A stretch of 58,839 nucleotides of DNA from Gloeocapsa sp. UFS-A4-WI-NPMV-4B04. Its GTDB lineage: Bacteria > Cyanobacteriota > Cyanobacteriia > Cyanobacteriales > Chroococcidiopsidaceae. A program made the translations under genes and the position numbers. Each line of letters opens with the position of its first letter. Within the stretch, counting starts at the first letter, position 1. Below the pieces are notes generated by a model. The model saw only the letters and a program-made list of their open reading frames with translations, was not told the origin of the DNA and searched no databases. Location: positions 1 to 58,839 of the forward strand of contig JAHHHE010000006.1 in the NCBI GenBank assembly GCA_019359535.1. Reading direction: 5' to 3'. Below, in pieces: positions 1-12,152 of this stretch.

Positions 1-93
1 GAGAACACTCTGCTGGCGTTGAGACAAGGTAATGGCGGGAGGTTTGGGGTGCGGCAAGGGGATTGTCTGAGCGCGACTATCCCTTCATCTTAA
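1..93 (+). other. Possible 3' end of a gene cut by the window edge
   Basis: An open frame runs from base 1 to a TAA at 91-93 and would encode 30 residues. I do not recognise the protein. The stop codon overlaps the TA that borders the IS630-like element. Removing the element and one TA would give the same TAA, so the frame would end here with or without the insertion. Too short to be sure it is coding. Confidence 0.2.
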
Positions 94-406
94 CCTGACG
101 GATTATTTCAGCCGAGCTGCACTAGTTGGTCGCATAACTCTACCAAAATAGCATCATTATTTTCCTCTACTAAAGTAGCCACCACCGCCTCTTGTTCTTG
201 GCTGAGTTTAGCTCCTTGACCTCCCCCGTGCGCTCTAGGTTCAACGGTTCCATCGGTGCGATAACGCTTTAATAAATTCTCAATAAATGTCAAACTTACT
301 CGGAACCTTTTAGCTAGTTGTCTCTGTGACCCCTCTTGCTGGTTATACGCATCAATCACTTTCTGGCGCAGGTCTACAGAGTATGCTTTCATTCGGCTTC
401 AGGTTA
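91..406 (-). mobile_element. Internally deleted IS630-type element with TA borders
   Basis: The bases CTTAACCTGA at 89-98 recur inverted as TCAGGTTAAG at 399-408. Each includes a TA dinucleotide (91-92 and 405-406), the target duplicated by IS630/Tc1/mariner transposons. Between them lies only the N-terminal third of an IS630 transposase on the minus strand, whose stop (108-110) is about 15 bases from the left repeat. A complete element would be about 1 kb, so this looks like an internal deletion that kept both ends, and so might still be moved by a transposase supplied elsewhere. The repeat and TA borders are seen; family and mechanism are inferred. Confidence 0.6.
108..392 (-). pseudogene. 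IS630 family transposase, N-terminal fragment
   Basis: The 94-residue product begins MKAYSVDLRQKVIDAYN, the usual opening of IS630 helix-turn-helix transposases. It continues through a winged-helix-like region (SQRQLAKRFRVS near residues 22-33) and a basic linker, then stops after QLVQLG. The catalytic DDE domain, normally another 200 or so residues, is absent. The fragment could bind DNA but not catalyse transposition. It lies between the inverted repeats of the element described at 91-406. Some IS630 copies split the transposase into two frames, but no second frame remains here. Confidence 0.75.
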
Positions 407-657
407 AGTTTACTTTTTAACTGTATTCTACTCTACCAAGAACTGCTGTATGAATTGTCAATAATATTTTAGTTTTGCATAATAAGTAATAATTATTACA
501 AAATCTAGGCAATTTTCTATACCTAGTAATACTTAATGAGGTTTAGTTAGTAGTTAGCTAAACTTAAATTTTTGAAGAGGATACTAAATTACATTTTTTT
601 AGTAATAAGTAGCGGCAAAATTTATCAATAATTAACTTCAGTTCGTGACGCAATAGG

Positions 658-1038
658 CTAAGGCAAAAATCTATCTAATGCTGCTTTCAACTCTTGAATC
701 TCAACTTCAATATTCCCTTTTTGGGCTGCCCTAGCGATACACTCAGTTAAATGTTCATCCAAAATTAGCCGCGCCACGCGATCTAGTGCGCCTCGTACTG
801 CCGCAATCTGTACCAATACATCAGGACAAGGACGACTTTCCTGCACCATTGTCTTAATACCCCGAATATGACCCTCAACCCGCGAAAGGCGATTAACAAT
901 GCTGCGTAGCGATTCTTCACTATGAACGTGAGCATGAGCCGACTGTTCATCGCCATGATTATGGTTAATATCATGAACGGAGATTTTGTCTTGTTTAGAA
1001 GACAATGAGTCTTCTGCTAATTGGTTTGAACGATTCAT
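658..1038 (-). CDS. CsoR/RcnR-family metal-sensing repressor, InrS-like
   Basis: A 126-residue all-alpha DUF156 repressor. The N-terminal 40 residues form a His-rich extension (HDINHNHGD, HAHVH) before the core helix with RLSRVEGHIRGI (residues 50-61). Possible metal ligands are Cys71, His96 and Cys100, with the same C-x24-H-x3-C spacing as CsoR. A fourth, His39, is 32 residues before Cys71. This matches, as I recall, the His-Cys-His-Cys set of the cyanobacterial nickel sensor InrS. Proteins of this family bind promoter DNA without metal and release it on binding Cu(I) or Ni(II). No metal exporter is adjacent; the nearest gene is the divergent protease 270 bp away, so the target is unknown. 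Family assignment is firm; nickel specificity is an inference. Confidence 0.85.
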   Translation of the reverse strand: MNRSNQLAEDSLSSKQDKISVHDINHNHGDEQSAHAHVHSEESLRSIVNRLSRVEGHIRGIKTMVQESRPCPDVLVQIAAVRGALDRVARLILDEHLTECIARAAQKGNIEVEIQELKAALDRFLP

Positions 1039-1310
1039 GCTTGATTAACGATCTTAGGAAGTAAGTTAGATTTTAGCCTAGAGGAATAAATAGTAATCTT
1101 TAAGATAACAGTTCTTACTATAGCTAGAAGTTAAGTTAAATAATCGAATAGTTATATATTACTATAACTTTAGAGTGAAGATGAAACTTAGAAAAATTAG
1201 CAACCGTCATCAAAAATTGACCTTAAGCACTTGTTAGACACCTGTAAAAACATTTATGGAGATTGTTGAAACAAGATTGTAATTTAGGTTCTCAATTCAA
1301 GTTGATTGTA

Positions 1311-2531
1311 ATGATTAGTGTTATGAAATTTGCAAAACTTCCCCGCTCTATACGCCAAATTAGTAGCCATGTATTGGCGATCGCTTTAGGAGTCCTGCTA
1401 ACCGTTAGCAGCCTACGGGTGTTACCCTCGCAGGCAGATTCACTTTCGCCAAATATTGCTGCACCGCAGATTATAGCCCAACAGAGAATTCCTGGTCCTG
1501 CTGTAAGTAACAACTTTGTAACAGCCGCAGTAAATCGGGTAGGATCAGCTGTTGTACGAATTAATACTGAACGAACTATTACTCGTCGCCTACCTGAGCC
1601 GTTGCTTGAAGACCCCTTTTTTCGCCGTTTTTTTGGCGATAATTTCTCACAACAGATCCCATCTGAGCGATTACAAGGTTTAGGTTCAGGTGTAATTATT
1701 GACCGCAGTGGAGAAATTCTAACTAATGCTCACGTAGTTAACGAAGCTGATAAAGTGACTGTTACCTTAAAAGATGGGCGCACATTTGAAGGTAAAGTAC
1801 AAGGTGCGGATGAAGTCACAGATTTAGCCGTAGTCAAAATTAATGACAGTGGCAGTTTGCCAGTCGCTGCTTTAGGAGATTCTAGCAGTGTACAAGTAGG
1901 AGACTGGGCGATCGCAGTTGGCAACCCTTTAGGATTAGACAACACTGTAACTTTGGGAATTGTCAGTACCCTTAAACGCTCCAGCCGCGAAGTCGGTATC
2001 CTTGACAAACGCCTTGATTTTATTCAAACCGACGCAGCAATTAACCCTGGTAATTCTGGTGGGCCACTTGTGAACGATCAAGGTGAAGTTATCGGCATCA
2101 ACACCGCGATTCGAGCCGAGGCGCAGGGAATCGGCTTTGCAATTCCGATTAATCAAGCCAAATTAATTAAAGATCAATTAATGCGTGGAGAGAAAATTTC
2201 TCACCCATATTTAGGCGTACAAATGATTACGTTAACGCCTGATTTAGCACAGCAAAACAATAATGATCCTAATTCTCCCTTACAAGTACCTGAAATTAAT
2301 GGTGTCTTGGTAGTACGAGTATTACCTAATTCACCTGCGGCGGCGGCTGGTATGCGACGCGCCGATGTCATTGTCGAAATTGATAGTCAGCCTGTCAAAA
2401 CTGCTGAACAGTTGCAAGGCATTGTTGACAAGAGCCGTGTCGGTCAGGTACTACAGGTTAAAGTCCAGCGTGGGGACAGAACCCAGCAATTCGGAGTACG
2501 CGCAGGGGAGCTAGAAAACGCTTCTAAATAG
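1311..2531 (+). CDS. htrA: HtrA/Deg-family serine protease, exported, one PDZ domain
   Basis: Trypsin-like protease that degrades or refolds damaged proteins outside the cytoplasm, like cyanobacterial HhoA/HhoB/HtrA. The frame opens at a TTG at 1263, but ATGs at 1311 and 1323 fit better: a basic stretch and hydrophobic signal ([14 protein letters not shown]) then lie at the N terminus. The GGAG at 1258 is too close to the TTG to serve it. The triad is His in LTNAHVV, Asp in TDLAVVKI and Ser in NPGNSGGPL (157, 187 and 265 counted from the TTG). One PDZ domain (YLGVQMITL to the end) follows, usual for cyanobacterial Deg proteases. A strong terminator lies 20 bp past the stop. Which of the three paralogues it is cannot be told. 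Confidence 0.93.
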   Translation: MISVMKFAKLPRSIRQISSHVLAIALGVLLTVSSLRVLPSQADSLSPNIAAPQIIAQQRIPGPAVSNNFVTAAVNRVGSAVVRINTERTITRRLPEPLLEDPFFRRFFGDNFSQQIPSERLQGLGSGVIIDRSGEILTNAHVVNEADKVTVTLKDGRTFEGKVQGADEVTDLAVVKINDSGSLPVAALGDSSSVQVGDWAIAVGNPLGLDNTVTLGIVSTLKRSSREVGILDKRLDFIQTDAAINPGNSGGPLVNDQGEVIGINTAIRAEAQGIGFAIPINQAKLIKDQLMRGEKISHPYLGVQMITLTPDLAQQNNNDPNSPLQVPEINGVLVVRVLPNSPAAAAGMRRADVIVEIDSQPVKTAEQLQGIVDKSRVGQVLQVKVQRGDRTQQFGVRAGELENASK

Positions 2532-2550
2532 GATTTGGGATATTAGGGTA

Positions 2551-2595
2551 GGGGATGGGGGATAATTATCTTTCTAACCCCCATCCCCTCATTTT
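2551..2595 (+). terminator. GC-rich hairpin terminator after htrA
   Basis: An 11-bp perfect stem, GGGGATGGGGG (2551-2561) with CCCCCATCCCC (2578-2588), is followed by TCATTTTT. It lies between the convergent htrA and rpoC2 genes. The T-rich tract is on the plus strand, so it should mainly stop htrA transcripts before they run antisense through rpoC2. The stem is built from the same GGGGAT-type repeat seen elsewhere in the window. Confidence 0.65.
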
Positions 2596-2601
2596 TAGCC
2601 C

Positions 2602-5600
2602 TTATTCATCATCGTCATCATCGTCGTCATCATCCTCGAAATCATCATCATCGTCTTCGTCCAAATCCAACACTTCGTCACTAATCATTAATCCATCATC
2701 TTCCTCCACAATTGGAGCGCGCTCAAAGGTGAAACCTTCCCCTAGTCCTCCCTCTAAACTGTAAGCTCTCGCTGTTCGGTCATCCAGCACTACATCAAGC
2801 GGATCATCTCCATCATCAAATACACTACCTGTATCTAAAGACAAATCATCAGTCGTAGGACTACTGCTGAGTTCCTCATAGGCATTGAAACCTGTTCCGG
2901 CTGGAATCAAACGTCCAATAATCACGTTTTCTTTCAGACCTCGCAGCCAATCTGATTTTCCTTCAATTGCTGCTTCGGTGAGTACCCGCGTTGTTTCTTG
3001 GAACGATGCAGCAGAAATAAAGCTATCTGTATTCAGAGATGCCTTAGTAATACCCAACAGCATCGGTGTATATTGTGCCTTTGCACCGCCAGTGATGCTC
3101 ATTGCTTCATTCACTTGCTCAACCTGCCGCAACTCTATCAGTTCCCCAGGTAGCATGGTGGTATCGCCGCCATCATCTATCCGCACCTTAGAAGTCATTT
3201 GCCGCACAATTACCTCAATGTGCTTATCAGAAATATCAATTCCCTGGGATTGATACACTAGCTGCACTTCATTCACCAAAAAGTTCTGTACCTGCTGTAA
3301 TGCTTCCAACGCACTTGGGTAAATGCCTTGATGCAAATTGAGATTAAAGAAAATCTCCAAAATTTCGTGCGGATTTGCAGGCCCTTCAGTTAGTGGCATT
3401 CCTGCCTCCACAACAGCACCATCAGACAGCACCACATTTTGACCTGGCCCAATTGGATACTCTGTAATTGTGCCAGACTCCTCGACTACCTTAACTCCAA
3501 CCGTTTCATCCTCTAATCTGCTGACTTCAACGGTTCCAGGTTTCCGAGCCAAAATGCAAGCTTCCTTCGGCTTCCGCGCCTCCAAAAGTTCTTCAATTCT
3601 AGGTAGACCCTGAATAATATCTCCGGTTTTTGCTCGCTCAAACACCAACAGCACCAAGTTATCGCCGCGCTGCACCAAGTCTCCATCGTCCACCTGCAAA
3701 ACAGCGCCCGGTGATACACGATAGGGACGGGCAATTCGCATAGTGACCGTATAGGTATTAGCTGCTAAATTTTGGGTATTAGCGGCAGGGTTTTGAGTTT
3801 CCCCATCGCCTTCCTTAACACCTAACACCTTAGAGCCAGCAGTTTGTTCTACCGATAGCACTTGACCAGATTCTGCTGTAAAGACTCCTGGGGCAATTTC
3901 AGTGCCAGCTATCAGTAAGCTACCTACCTTTAGTTTGGACCGCTCAGATGTAGTCAAGGTAAAACTATCAGAGTTTCTCAGTACCAAAACCCGCCGGATC
4001 GCTTCTGATCCTTCGCGGATACCACGTATTTCTCCTGGGTCTTTGCACTGAATTTCAGTACGCGCTATTACTGCTCCAGGTGGGATTTCTTGACCATCTT
4101 CAACTAATAACCTAGTATGGGTGCTTCCTTGAGTAGCATCTGCGGCAATGTCGCGGCGCAGCACCAAGGATTCCAGAATTACCAGCTGCAATCGCTGAAT
4201 TTCTGGATTGTCCATATCTTCTACTAGCTCAATATCAGCTATGATTGGCGCACCAGTGTGTTCAGATGCTTGGGCGTGTTCAATTTCCAGCACTAGCTGA
4301 GTTCGTAGCAGTTCCACTCCTTCTACAGACTTCACCCGTTCTGAATCTTTATAAAACATTCGCTGAACTGCCCGTAGTTCAATCGAGCGCCCTGTGCCTG
4401 TACTTGAGCGTGTACTCGGTACTGATGGTTCATCTAATACGGCAAATTCAGTTACTGGTCTAACCAATAAAGCAGGCCCTTCCGGTGATTCCACGTACTC
4501 GATATAACGTAATTCCGAGAGCGTATGTCCAGGTAGGATCTCTTCTCCAGGTTGACCAAAGGTGCCATCCCGATTTAGGACTGACTCAGGGTCATCTACC
4601 ATGAGCAGTTCGCCCGGCTTGATTACCAGTTCCCGCAGAATGTCGTTTTTCTGCGTTACTTCTACTACACCACTGGTTTGGCAAAAGATATCTTTCACAA
4701 CTTCGGTTCCGGCTTCGACATATTGACCGTCTTCTACCAGCAACAGTGAGATATCTTTATTGACTTCGTGGGTTTCTTCAGGAATCCATAGTAAGGTTCC
4801 GCCCTGTACTACTTCGTAACCTTGTTTGGCTTTGCCTTTTTTCCCTACTTCTACGCCAGCATATTTAATCAAACCGCCAGTCGTTGTGCGATATTGGTCA
4901 GAAATTAAATCTGCTACTACTTGACCATTTTGTACTTTTGTGCCTGGAGTAGCTAAAAGTGAAAACAGTTGATTGCCATTGGTTTCAATTAAGTAGTGAT
5001 CGCGGCCTTGAGTATGTTCTACGCGCACACTGGCTGTATCTAAAACTACAGATGCGGTAATAATTTCAATCTCTCGTGCGCCTTTGACAGAACTTGTTGT
5101 TTCAGGCAACCGTACTACACCGCCGTGCGTAGTATTAAGTCTTGTTTCTGCTAACACACTTGCTGTGTCAACGCGATCGCCATTACTGACAACTGGTTCT
5201 GCTCCCGGCGGCAGGTTGTAAACTTCTCCAGATAAAACCCAAATCAAGCCGCCTCGGGCTGCCGTTGTCGTAGTGTTGCCTTGACGGTCGGTTTTTTCTT
5301 CCGGCACAACATCAGCAAATTTCACTTCCCCGGCTAAGTCTGAAGCAACATCTTTAGTAGCTTTTTCTGTATGGGCCCTAGTTGTGCGAGCGGCTAGTGC
5401 CACTTCAGCCAGCAGCTGTCCGTCGGTTACAGGCTGATTATCTGTAATGTAAAGTGTCGAACCTTGAGTTACGGGAATTTTTACTTGTTCTCCGACCTTT
5501 AACTCTAGAACTAACTCTCCGTTTGCTTCTACCAGTAAAGCGTCTTCCCCGTGCCGAGTTCTAAAGGATCTTGTGCGTAACTTTTTAGGAATCCGAACTA

Positions 5601-6684
5601 CTCCATCCTGTTCTGCCCGCACTTGCCGCGCAACTTCCCCAGTAAATACGCCTCCAGTGTGGAAAGTCCGCATTGTCAGCTGGGTTCCAGGTTCGCCAAT
5701 ACTTTGGGCGGCGATAATACCCACCGCTTCACCTAAATCTACTAGGTCAGCGTGAGCTAGACTCCAACCATAACAGTGCTGGCATACAGAACGCGCCGCT
5801 TCACAAGTCAGGGGCGATCGCACGATCACTTCTTCTACGCCTGCTTTCTCAACCGCGAGCGCCATATCATCTGTCATTGGCTGGTTTTTTGGCACCAACA
5901 CTTCTTGCGATTTGGGGTGAACGATATCTACAAGCCCTACTCGCCCCAACAACCTTGAGCTAATCGGAATCATGACGCGATCGCCTTCTGTCATGGCTCG
6001 TACCGAGATTCCCTGCGTTGTACCGCAGTCAATTTCTCGAACGATTACATCTTGAGACACATCAACCAAACGCCGCGTTAGATAGCCAGAATCCGCAGTA
6101 CGTAACGCTGTATCTACCAGCCCTTTTCTCGCTCCGTAAGACGAAATAATATACTCAGTTACCGTTAACCCTTCGCGGAAGTTAGTTTTAATTGGTAGAT
6201 CAATAATTTCACCTTGGGGATCTGCCATCAAACCCCGCATACCCACTAACTGGCGCACTTGGGAAATATTACCCCTTGCCCCAGAAAAAGCCATCATATA
6301 CACCGAGTTAAGTGGGTCACTAGCCTTAAAATGGTCTACCACTTCGTCTTTAAGTGCTTCACTGGTGCTATTCCAGGTATCAATTACCTTTTGGAAGCGT
6401 TCTACTTCGGTAATTTCTCCGCGTGTATAACGTTCTTCAGTAGCGCTAATTTCGGTTTCAGCAGCTTCTAATAGCAATTTCTTCGTAGGAGGAACCATCA
6501 GGTCATCAACACTAATTGAAATCCCAGCTTTAGTAGCGTAACGAAATCCCAAGTCTTTCAACCTGTCCGCGATTTCTGCTGTTCGCGCAGTGCCATAATG
6601 CGTAAACGCCCAGGCAATTAACTTCTTCAACTGCCCCTTATCAACTACTCGATTCCGAAAAATCATTTCCTTGCCGTCTGCCAT
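2602..6684 (-). CDS. rpoC2: RNA polymerase subunit beta' C-terminal part (RpoC2)
   Basis: 1360 residues. Carries the second half of the catalytic beta' polypeptide, which cyanobacteria and plastids make as a separate chain. Zinc ligands are Cys220, Cys294, Cys301 and Cys304. The first half of the trigger loop ([16 protein letters not shown]) ends at about residue 345. The next 650 or so residues are the cyanobacterial SI3 insertion of beta-barrel-like repeats. The conserved core resumes before [20 protein letters not shown]. The tail is very acidic and ends in runs of aspartate. Last gene of the rpoB-rpoC1-rpoC2 transcript, 114 bp after rpoC1; the gap holds only a short repeated CTGAT(C)CC motif. 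Confidence 0.98.
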   Translation of the reverse strand: MADGKEMIFRNRVVDKGQLKKLIAWAFTHYGTARTAEIADRLKDLGFRYATKAGISISVDDLMVPPTKKLLLEAAETEISATEERYTRGEITEVERFQKVIDTWNSTSEALKDEVVDHFKASDPLNSVYMMAFSGARGNISQVRQLVGMRGLMADPQGEIIDLPIKTNFREGLTVTEYIISSYGARKGLVDTALRTADSGYLTRRLVDVSQDVIVREIDCGTTQGISVRAMTEGDRVMIPISSRLLGRVGLVDIVHPKSQEVLVPKNQPMTDDMALAVEKAGVEEVIVRSPLTCEAARSVCQHCYGWSLAHADLVDLGEAVGIIAAQSIGEPGTQLTMRTFHTGGVFTGEVARQVRAEQDGVVRIPKKLRTRSFRTRHGEDALLVEANGELVLELKVGEQVKIPVTQGSTLYITDNQPVTDGQLLAEVALAARTTRAHTEKATKDVASDLAGEVKFADVVPEEKTDRQGNTTTTAARGGLIWVLSGEVYNLPPGAEPVVSNGDRVDTASVLAETRLNTTHGGVVRLPETTSSVKGAREIEIITASVVLDTASVRVEHTQGRDHYLIETNGNQLFSLLATPGTKVQNGQVVADLISDQYRTTTGGLIKYAGVEVGKKGKAKQGYEVVQGGTLLWIPEETHEVNKDISLLLVEDGQYVEAGTEVVKDIFCQTSGVVEVTQKNDILRELVIKPGELLMVDDPESVLNRDGTFGQPGEEILPGHTLSELRYIEYVESPEGPALLVRPVTEFAVLDEPSVPSTRSSTGTGRSIELRAVQRMFYKDSERVKSVEGVELLRTQLVLEIEHAQASEHTGAPIIADIELVEDMDNPEIQRLQLVILESLVLRRDIAADATQGSTHTRLLVEDGQEIPPGAVIARTEIQCKDPGEIRGIREGSEAIRRVLVLRNSDSFTLTTSERSKLKVGSLLIAGTEIAPGVFTAESGQVLSVEQTAGSKVLGVKEGDGETQNPAANTQNLAANTYTVTMRIARPYRVSPGAVLQVDDGDLVQRGDNLVLLVFERAKTGDIIQGLPRIEELLEARKPKEACILARKPGTVEVSRLEDETVGVKVVEESGTITEYPIGPGQNVVLSDGAVVEAGMPLTEGPANPHEILEIFFNLNLHQGIYPSALEALQQVQNFLVNEVQLVYQSQGIDISDKHIEVIVRQMTSKVRIDDGGDTTMLPGELIELRQVEQVNEAMSITGGAKAQYTPMLLGITKASLNTDSFISAASFQETTRVLTEAAIEGKSDWLRGLKENVIIGRLIPAGTGFNAYEELSSSPTTDDLSLDTGSVFDDGDDPLDVVLDDRTARAYSLEGGLGEGFTFERAPIVEEDDGLMISDEVLDLDEDDDDDFEDDDDDDDDDE

Positions 6685-6798
6685 TTTTGCTTCCCAAATT
6701 GTTTTGCAACAAACATTTGCTGTGAAAAGAGGGATTGGGGGTCAGAAAACTCGAAATATTTTTTGTTTTATTCCCTGATGCCTGATCCCTGATCCCTT

Positions 6799-8673
6799 CT
6801 ACTGCAACACTTCTTGAATTGTCTTGTTGTAGATAATTCGACCTGGAGTTGTGCGAATGAACTGGGAAAGCAAATTTCCTGCTGCGTCTTCCCGAATCCG
6901 CCGCTCTTGATATTGTTTCATCACCGTACCGTCACTCTGATGCTCTACCTGTAACGGCTCTCCTTCTACACCTTGCCCTTCTACCTGCCCGTCAAAACGT
7001 ACCCACACTTTGGCGTGTAAATCAACTTGTTGCTGCTCATAAGCCATAATCGCGTCATCTAGCGAAGCAAAGTAGCGATCGCCTCCTTTTTGGGCTTTCG
7101 GGTTTTCTGCTGTTAAGTAATAGCAGCCTAAAACCATATCTTGGCTAGGAGTTACAATCGGTCTACCTGTCGCTGGTGACAAGATATTGTTGGAAGCTAA
7201 CATCAACAATCTTGCTTCTGCTTGGCTCTCTAACGACAGTGGTATGTGTACCGCCATTTGGTCGCCATCGAAATCGGCGTTAAACGCTGGACATACTAGA
7301 GGATGCAATTGAATAGCACGACCTTCTACCAAAATCGGTTCAAACGCTTGAATTCCTAATCTGTGTAGAGTTGGGGCGCGGTTCAGTAGAACTGGGTGTC
7401 CTTCAATTACTTCTTCCAACACATCCCAAACACTGGGATCGCCGCGTTGAATTAACTTTTTGGCAGCTTTGATGTTATTAACTAAACCACTGCGAATTAA
7501 CCGATGAATCACAAACGGTTGAAACAACTCAATCGCCATTTCTCGTGGCAAGCCGCACTGGTGGATTTTTAACTTCGGCCCCACCACAATTACCGATCGC
7601 CCCGAGTAATCTACTCGTTTTCCTAGTAAATTTTGGCGAAAGCGCCCTTGCTTACCCTCAATAATGTCTGATAAAGATTTCAGTGGGCGGTTGTTGGCTC
7701 CCACCACCGTCCGTCCCCGACGACCATTGTCTATTAGAGCATCTACAGCTTCTTGCAGCATCCGCTTTTCGTTGCGGACGATAATTTCTGGAGCCAAGAT
7801 TTCTTGCAGCCGTGCTAAACGGTTGTTGCGGTTAATCACCCGTCTATAGAGGTCATTCAAATCCGAAGTAGCAAATCGCCCGCCATCCAGTTGCACCATT
7901 GGTCGCAAATCCGGTGGAATTACGGGAATAACTGTCATCACCATCGATTCTGGTTTAGAACCTGTAGCAATGAAATTGTCAATTACCCGCAAGCGCTTAA
8001 TCAGCTTGGCACGTTTTTGCCCTTTAGCATTAGCGATTTCTTCCCGTAATGTTTCAGCTTGTGTTTCTAAAGCTAGGTCACTTAGCAGCCGCAACAGCGC
8101 CTCGGCTCCAATGCCAACTTCGATCCCCGAAAGCTCAGACTCTTCACTATAAAGTTGATCTTCAATTTCGAGCCACTGATCTTCTGAAAGTAGCTGTTTG
8201 TAGCTCAAGGTATCAGCGTTACCAGGAGACAGGACGACGTAAGCATTGAAGTAGACAATTTGTTCTACATCCCGTAACGGCATATCCAGCAAAATTGAAA
8301 TGTAGCTGGGAATTCCTTTGAGATACCAAACGTGGGCAACGGGGGCAGCAAGTTTAATGTAGCCCATCCGATGACGGCGCACACGAGACTCAGTTACTTC
8401 TACGCCACAGCGTTCGCACACAATTCCGCGATGCCGTACTCGCTTATACTTCCCGCAATGACATTCCCAATCCTTTGCAGGGCCAAAGATGCGCTCACAG
8501 AATAAGCCATCCATCTCTGGTTTTAAAGTACGATAATTAATTGTTTCAGGCTTTGTTACTTCACCAACAACCTGACCGTTGGGTAGTGTTCTTTCTCCCC
8601 AGTGTCGAATTCTTTCTGGTGAAGCTAGCCCGATTTTCACATAATCAAACTGATTTGCTTGCTGATTTCTCAT
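6799..8673 (-). CDS. rpoC1: RNA polymerase subunit gamma (RpoC1)
   Basis: 624 residues, the N-terminal half of beta'. Zinc-ribbon cysteines are at 71, 73, 86 and 89 (CHCG and CERCG). The catalytic magnesium loop NADFDGD is at 465-471, carrying the three active-site aspartates. The clamp and lid region [18 protein letters not shown] sits near 343-360. The chain stops at the point where cyanobacterial beta' is naturally split; RpoC2 supplies the rest. It follows rpoB after 164 bp that include a G-rich tandem repeat. Confidence 0.98.
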   Translation of the reverse strand: MRNQQANQFDYVKIGLASPERIRHWGERTLPNGQVVGEVTKPETINYRTLKPEMDGLFCERIFGPAKDWECHCGKYKRVRHRGIVCERCGVEVTESRVRRHRMGYIKLAAPVAHVWYLKGIPSYISILLDMPLRDVEQIVYFNAYVVLSPGNADTLSYKQLLSEDQWLEIEDQLYSEESELSGIEVGIGAEALLRLLSDLALETQAETLREEIANAKGQKRAKLIKRLRVIDNFIATGSKPESMVMTVIPVIPPDLRPMVQLDGGRFATSDLNDLYRRVINRNNRLARLQEILAPEIIVRNEKRMLQEAVDALIDNGRRGRTVVGANNRPLKSLSDIIEGKQGRFRQNLLGKRVDYSGRSVIVVGPKLKIHQCGLPREMAIELFQPFVIHRLIRSGLVNNIKAAKKLIQRGDPSVWDVLEEVIEGHPVLLNRAPTLHRLGIQAFEPILVEGRAIQLHPLVCPAFNADFDGDQMAVHIPLSLESQAEARLLMLASNNILSPATGRPIVTPSQDMVLGCYYLTAENPKAQKGGDRYFASLDDAIMAYEQQQVDLHAKVWVRFDGQVEGQGVEGEPLQVEHQSDGTVMKQYQERRIREDAAGNLLSQFIRTTPGRIIYNKTIQEVLQ

Positions 8674-8713
8674 AACTAAGGAATTAGGAATTGGGGATTA
8701 AAGGAGGGGTCAG

Positions 8714-8777
8714 GGAGCATTCTTAGCAGGGGAGCAGGGGAGCATTTTTAGCAGAGGAGCATTCTTAGCAGGGGATT
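8714..8777. repeat. G-rich tandem repeat between rpoB and rpoC1
   Basis: Three imperfect copies of a unit close to GGAGCATTCTTAGCAGG. The same unit appears next to nanE at about 28850. It lies inside the rpoB-rpoC1 transcript but outside the frames. No hairpin with a T-run was seen, so it is unlikely to stop transcription. Confidence 0.8.
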
Positions 8778-8837
8778 ATATTTATATTCCCCTTCTAGCC
8801 TTTAGCCTCTAGCCTAAGCGCCCTTAGCCCCGATTTC

Positions 8838-11800
8838 CTAGACTTCTTCTTCGAGAGCCTCGCGGCTTAGAGATTCATAAGTAGGTCGTGAGGGAGTGCG
8901 ACGACCATTCGGATCTGCCATTAAATCCACCTCTACATCTAAAGAACTGCCGTCTGCTTGAGTTTCTACTTTATGAACTGCAATATCTAAACCCAGTGAT
9001 TGAAGTTCTCGCATTAGCACTTTGAAAGACTCTGGTGTACCCGGTCTAGGGATAGCTTTGCCTTTAACAATGGCGTTAAGAGCTTCGTTTCGCCCTTGCA
9101 TATCGTCAGATTTGACCGTCAGTAGCTCTTGCAAAGTGTATGCTGCCCCAAATGCTTCTAAGGCCCATACTTCCATTTCTCCAAAGCGCTGACCTCCCTG
9201 CTGTGCTTTGCCGCCCAAAGGCTGCTGTGTCACCAGAGAATAAGGACCTGTTGAACGGGCGTGGATCTTGTCATCTACTAGGTGAACGAGCTTTAGCATA
9301 TATGCCATGCCGATCGTTATCGGTCGATCAAATGCTTCTCCTGTGCGACCATCAAATACCTGGAGTTTCCCTGGAGCATCTGGGTTAAATAGCCATTTTT
9401 TGGCTGTGCGATCGCGTGCCTCGTTCAGTTTGCCATGCACAATCGTCCGCGATGATTCTTCACCATACATTTCATCAAACGGCGTTATCTTGAACCGCAG
9501 TCCCAAATTTTCGGCTGCCCAGCCTAACAAACACTCAAACACCTGACCGACGTTCATTCGTGAAGGTACTCCCAAAGGATTCAACACAATGTCCACTGGT
9601 GTGCCGTCTGCTAAATAAGGCATATCCTCAATTGGCAGAATTCGCGAAATAATTCCCTTATTTCCATGCCGACCTGCCATTTTGTCGCCCACCTGAATCT
9701 TACGTTTCTGGGCTACATACACCCGTACTACCATATTTGCCCCTGGTGGCAACTCGTCGCCTTGCTCCCGCGTGAACACGCGCACATCGACAACGCGCCC
9801 TTTTTCGCCATTAGGAACTCTCAGCGAATTGTCGCGCACATCTCGTGCTTTTTCGCCAAAAATAGCCCGCAGCAATTTTTCTTCCGGCGGCTGATCAGAT
9901 TCACCCTTTGGCGTGACTTTGCCAACTAAAATGTCTCCAGATTCTACCCAAGCTCCAATGCGGATAATACCTTGCTCATCGAGTTGACGCAGGGCATCTT
10001 CGCCAACGTTGGGAATTTCCCTGGTAATTTCTTCTGGACCTAGCTTTGTTTGTCTGGCTTCAATTTCGTATTTCTCAATGTGTACTGAGGTGTAAGTATC
10101 TTCCTGAACCAGCTTCTCCGAAATCAAAATCGCGTCTTCGTAGTTGTAGCCTTCCCAGGGCATATAGGCAACCATAATATTTTGCCCCAGTGCCAATTCA
10201 CCCCCCTCAGTCGAGGAGCCATCAGCCAATACTTGACCTGCCACAACCAAATCGCCTTTCTGTACTAAAGGTCGCTGATTCAAGCACGTATCCTGATTGG
10301 AGCGCTGGTACTTAGACACTGGGTACTCAATTTCTTGCGAGTGGAACCCAGTTTCTACTGTTCCTACCCTGACTCGAATCTTAGTTGCATCTACATACGA
10401 GACTTCGCCATCTGTCCGGCTAACAATTACCATTCCTGAGTCGCGCGCTGCCTGAGCTTCTAACCCAGTTCCCACTAACGGTCGTTCTGGTCTTAATAGC
10501 GGTACGGCTTGCCGTTGCATATTCGATCCCATCAAGGCCCGGTTAGCGTCATCATGCTCCAAGAAAGGAATCAAGCTTGTAGCTACTGAAACAATTTGTA
10601 CTGGCGATACTGCCATGTAGTCTACTTGTTCTGGCGTTGTGGTAGTAAATTCCTGCCGATAGCGCACAGGGACTAATGGGCCAATAATGTAACCATTGTC
10701 ATCTACAGGCACATCCCCTGGAGCAACGCGAGAGTCATCTTCTTCATCCGCCGTCATATATACTGGCGGACTGTCAAATAGCACCCGTCCGTTTTCTACT
10801 GGTCTAGAAGGTGTTTCTAAAAAGCCATACTGATTCACTCTGGCATGAGTCGCCAATGAGCCAATTAATCCTGCATTCGGACCTTCTGGAGTTTCAATTG
10901 GGCAGATGCGACCATGATGCGAAGGGTGAATATCTCGCACAGCAAATCCAGCCCGTTCCCTCGTTAATCCACCAGGACCAAGCGCAGAAAGTCGGCGTTT
11001 GTGAGTTAGCTCTGCCAATGGATTAGTCTGATCCATGAACTGACTTAGCTGACTAGAGCCAAAAAACTCTTTAATTGCAGCTACTAAAGGCTTGGGGTTC
11101 ACTAGAGAGGCTGGAGTCAAAGCTTCAGCATCCGAGACTGTCATCCGCTCCCGAATAATTCGCTCTAGACGGTTTAACCCCACGCGCACTTGATTTTGGA
11201 GCAATTCACCTACACTTCTTACCCGCCGATTGCCCAAGTGGTCAATGTCGTCGGTGCTACCCATATCAAACTCTAAGTTGATTAGGTAATCAACTGCTGC
11301 CAAAATATCATTTGGAGTTAGCACTCGTGTTGTGTCAGGAACACTGAGCCGTAACTTTCTGTTGAGCTTGTAGCGGCCCACGCGCCCAAGGTCATAGCGT
11401 TTCGCGTCAAAAAAGCGCGAGTCTAATAGTTGTTGTCCTCCCAATACTGTGGGGGGTTCACCGGGACGTAGTTTTTTGTACAATTCCATCAGGGCATCGT
11501 CTTCGGAAAACTGCCCTTCTTTTTCAATTGTCTTTTGAAAATACTCTGGGTGACGCAGAGCATCAAAAATTTCGTTGTCTGATAGACCAAGTGCTTTCAG
11601 CAAAACTTGAGCTGACAACTTACGGGTTTTATCAATTCGCACCCACACCAAGCCGTTGCGATCTGTTTCAAACTTCAGCCACGCCCCCCGGTTAGGAATT
11701 AAACTGGCTGAGTAAGTGCGACGACCGTTTTTGTCAGTTTCTGACTTGTAGTAAACGCCGGGCGATCGCACAATTTGATTAACAATTACCCGCTCGGCTC

Positions 11801-12152
11801 CGTTAATAATAAATGTCCCTCGCTCCGTCATCAACGGCAAATCGCCGATAAAGACTTCTTGCTCTTTAATTTCCCCAGTTTCTTTGTTGATTAAGCGTGT
11901 AGGGACATACATCTGGACTGTGTAAGAACTGTCCCGCCGTTTCGCTTCATCTACGCTGTATTTGGGTCGCTTCAGTTTGTAATTTTGACCCAAAAAGTGC
12001 AGTTCCAGTTTGCCAGTATAGTCAGTGATTGGTGAGAAGCTATTTAATTCTTCAATCAATCCTTCTTCCAAAAACCAGCGAAAGCTCGATCTTTGGATTT
12101 CAATTAAGTCGGGTAGCAAGAATGCGGGTTCGAGATAGGTTTCGGTTGTCAT
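8838..12152 (-). CDS. rpoB: RNA polymerase subunit beta (RpoB)
   Basis: 1104 residues, the compact cyanobacterial beta subunit. Signatures include the rifampicin-region sequence [20 protein letters not shown] (about residues 370-390), [18 protein letters not shown], the switch and active-site sequences [15 protein letters not shown], and the C-terminal [20 protein letters not shown] that contacts beta'. The start [11 protein letters not shown] matches the family. It opens the rpoB-rpoC1-rpoC2 operon and is preceded by an unusually long non-coding stretch. rplJ and rplL, which precede rpoB in many bacteria, are not here. Confidence 0.98.
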   Translation of the reverse strand: MTTETYLEPAFLLPDLIEIQRSSFRWFLEEGLIEELNSFSPITDYTGKLELHFLGQNYKLKRPKYSVDEAKRRDSSYTVQMYVPTRLINKETGEIKEQEVFIGDLPLMTERGTFIINGAERVIVNQIVRSPGVYYKSETDKNGRRTYSASLIPNRGAWLKFETDRNGLVWVRIDKTRKLSAQVLLKALGLSDNEIFDALRHPEYFQKTIEKEGQFSEDDALMELYKKLRPGEPPTVLGGQQLLDSRFFDAKRYDLGRVGRYKLNRKLRLSVPDTTRVLTPNDILAAVDYLINLEFDMGSTDDIDHLGNRRVRSVGELLQNQVRVGLNRLERIIRERMTVSDAEALTPASLVNPKPLVAAIKEFFGSSQLSQFMDQTNPLAELTHKRRLSALGPGGLTRERAGFAVRDIHPSHHGRICPIETPEGPNAGLIGSLATHARVNQYGFLETPSRPVENGRVLFDSPPVYMTADEEDDSRVAPGDVPVDDNGYIIGPLVPVRYRQEFTTTTPEQVDYMAVSPVQIVSVATSLIPFLEHDDANRALMGSNMQRQAVPLLRPERPLVGTGLEAQAARDSGMVIVSRTDGEVSYVDATKIRVRVGTVETGFHSQEIEYPVSKYQRSNQDTCLNQRPLVQKGDLVVAGQVLADGSSTEGGELALGQNIMVAYMPWEGYNYEDAILISEKLVQEDTYTSVHIEKYEIEARQTKLGPEEITREIPNVGEDALRQLDEQGIIRIGAWVESGDILVGKVTPKGESDQPPEEKLLRAIFGEKARDVRDNSLRVPNGEKGRVVDVRVFTREQGDELPPGANMVVRVYVAQKRKIQVGDKMAGRHGNKGIISRILPIEDMPYLADGTPVDIVLNPLGVPSRMNVGQVFECLLGWAAENLGLRFKITPFDEMYGEESSRTIVHGKLNEARDRTAKKWLFNPDAPGKLQVFDGRTGEAFDRPITIGMAYMLKLVHLVDDKIHARSTGPYSLVTQQPLGGKAQQGGQRFGEMEVWALEAFGAAYTLQELLTVKSDDMQGRNEALNAIVKGKAIPRPGTPESFKVLMRELQSLGLDIAVHKVETQADGSSLDVEVDLMADPNGRRTPSRPTYESLSREALEEEV

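Noticed and set aside
2555..2764. Poly-serine frame opposite the rpoC2 end
   Set aside because: It is the complement of the poly-Asp codons of RpoC2 and has no other features.
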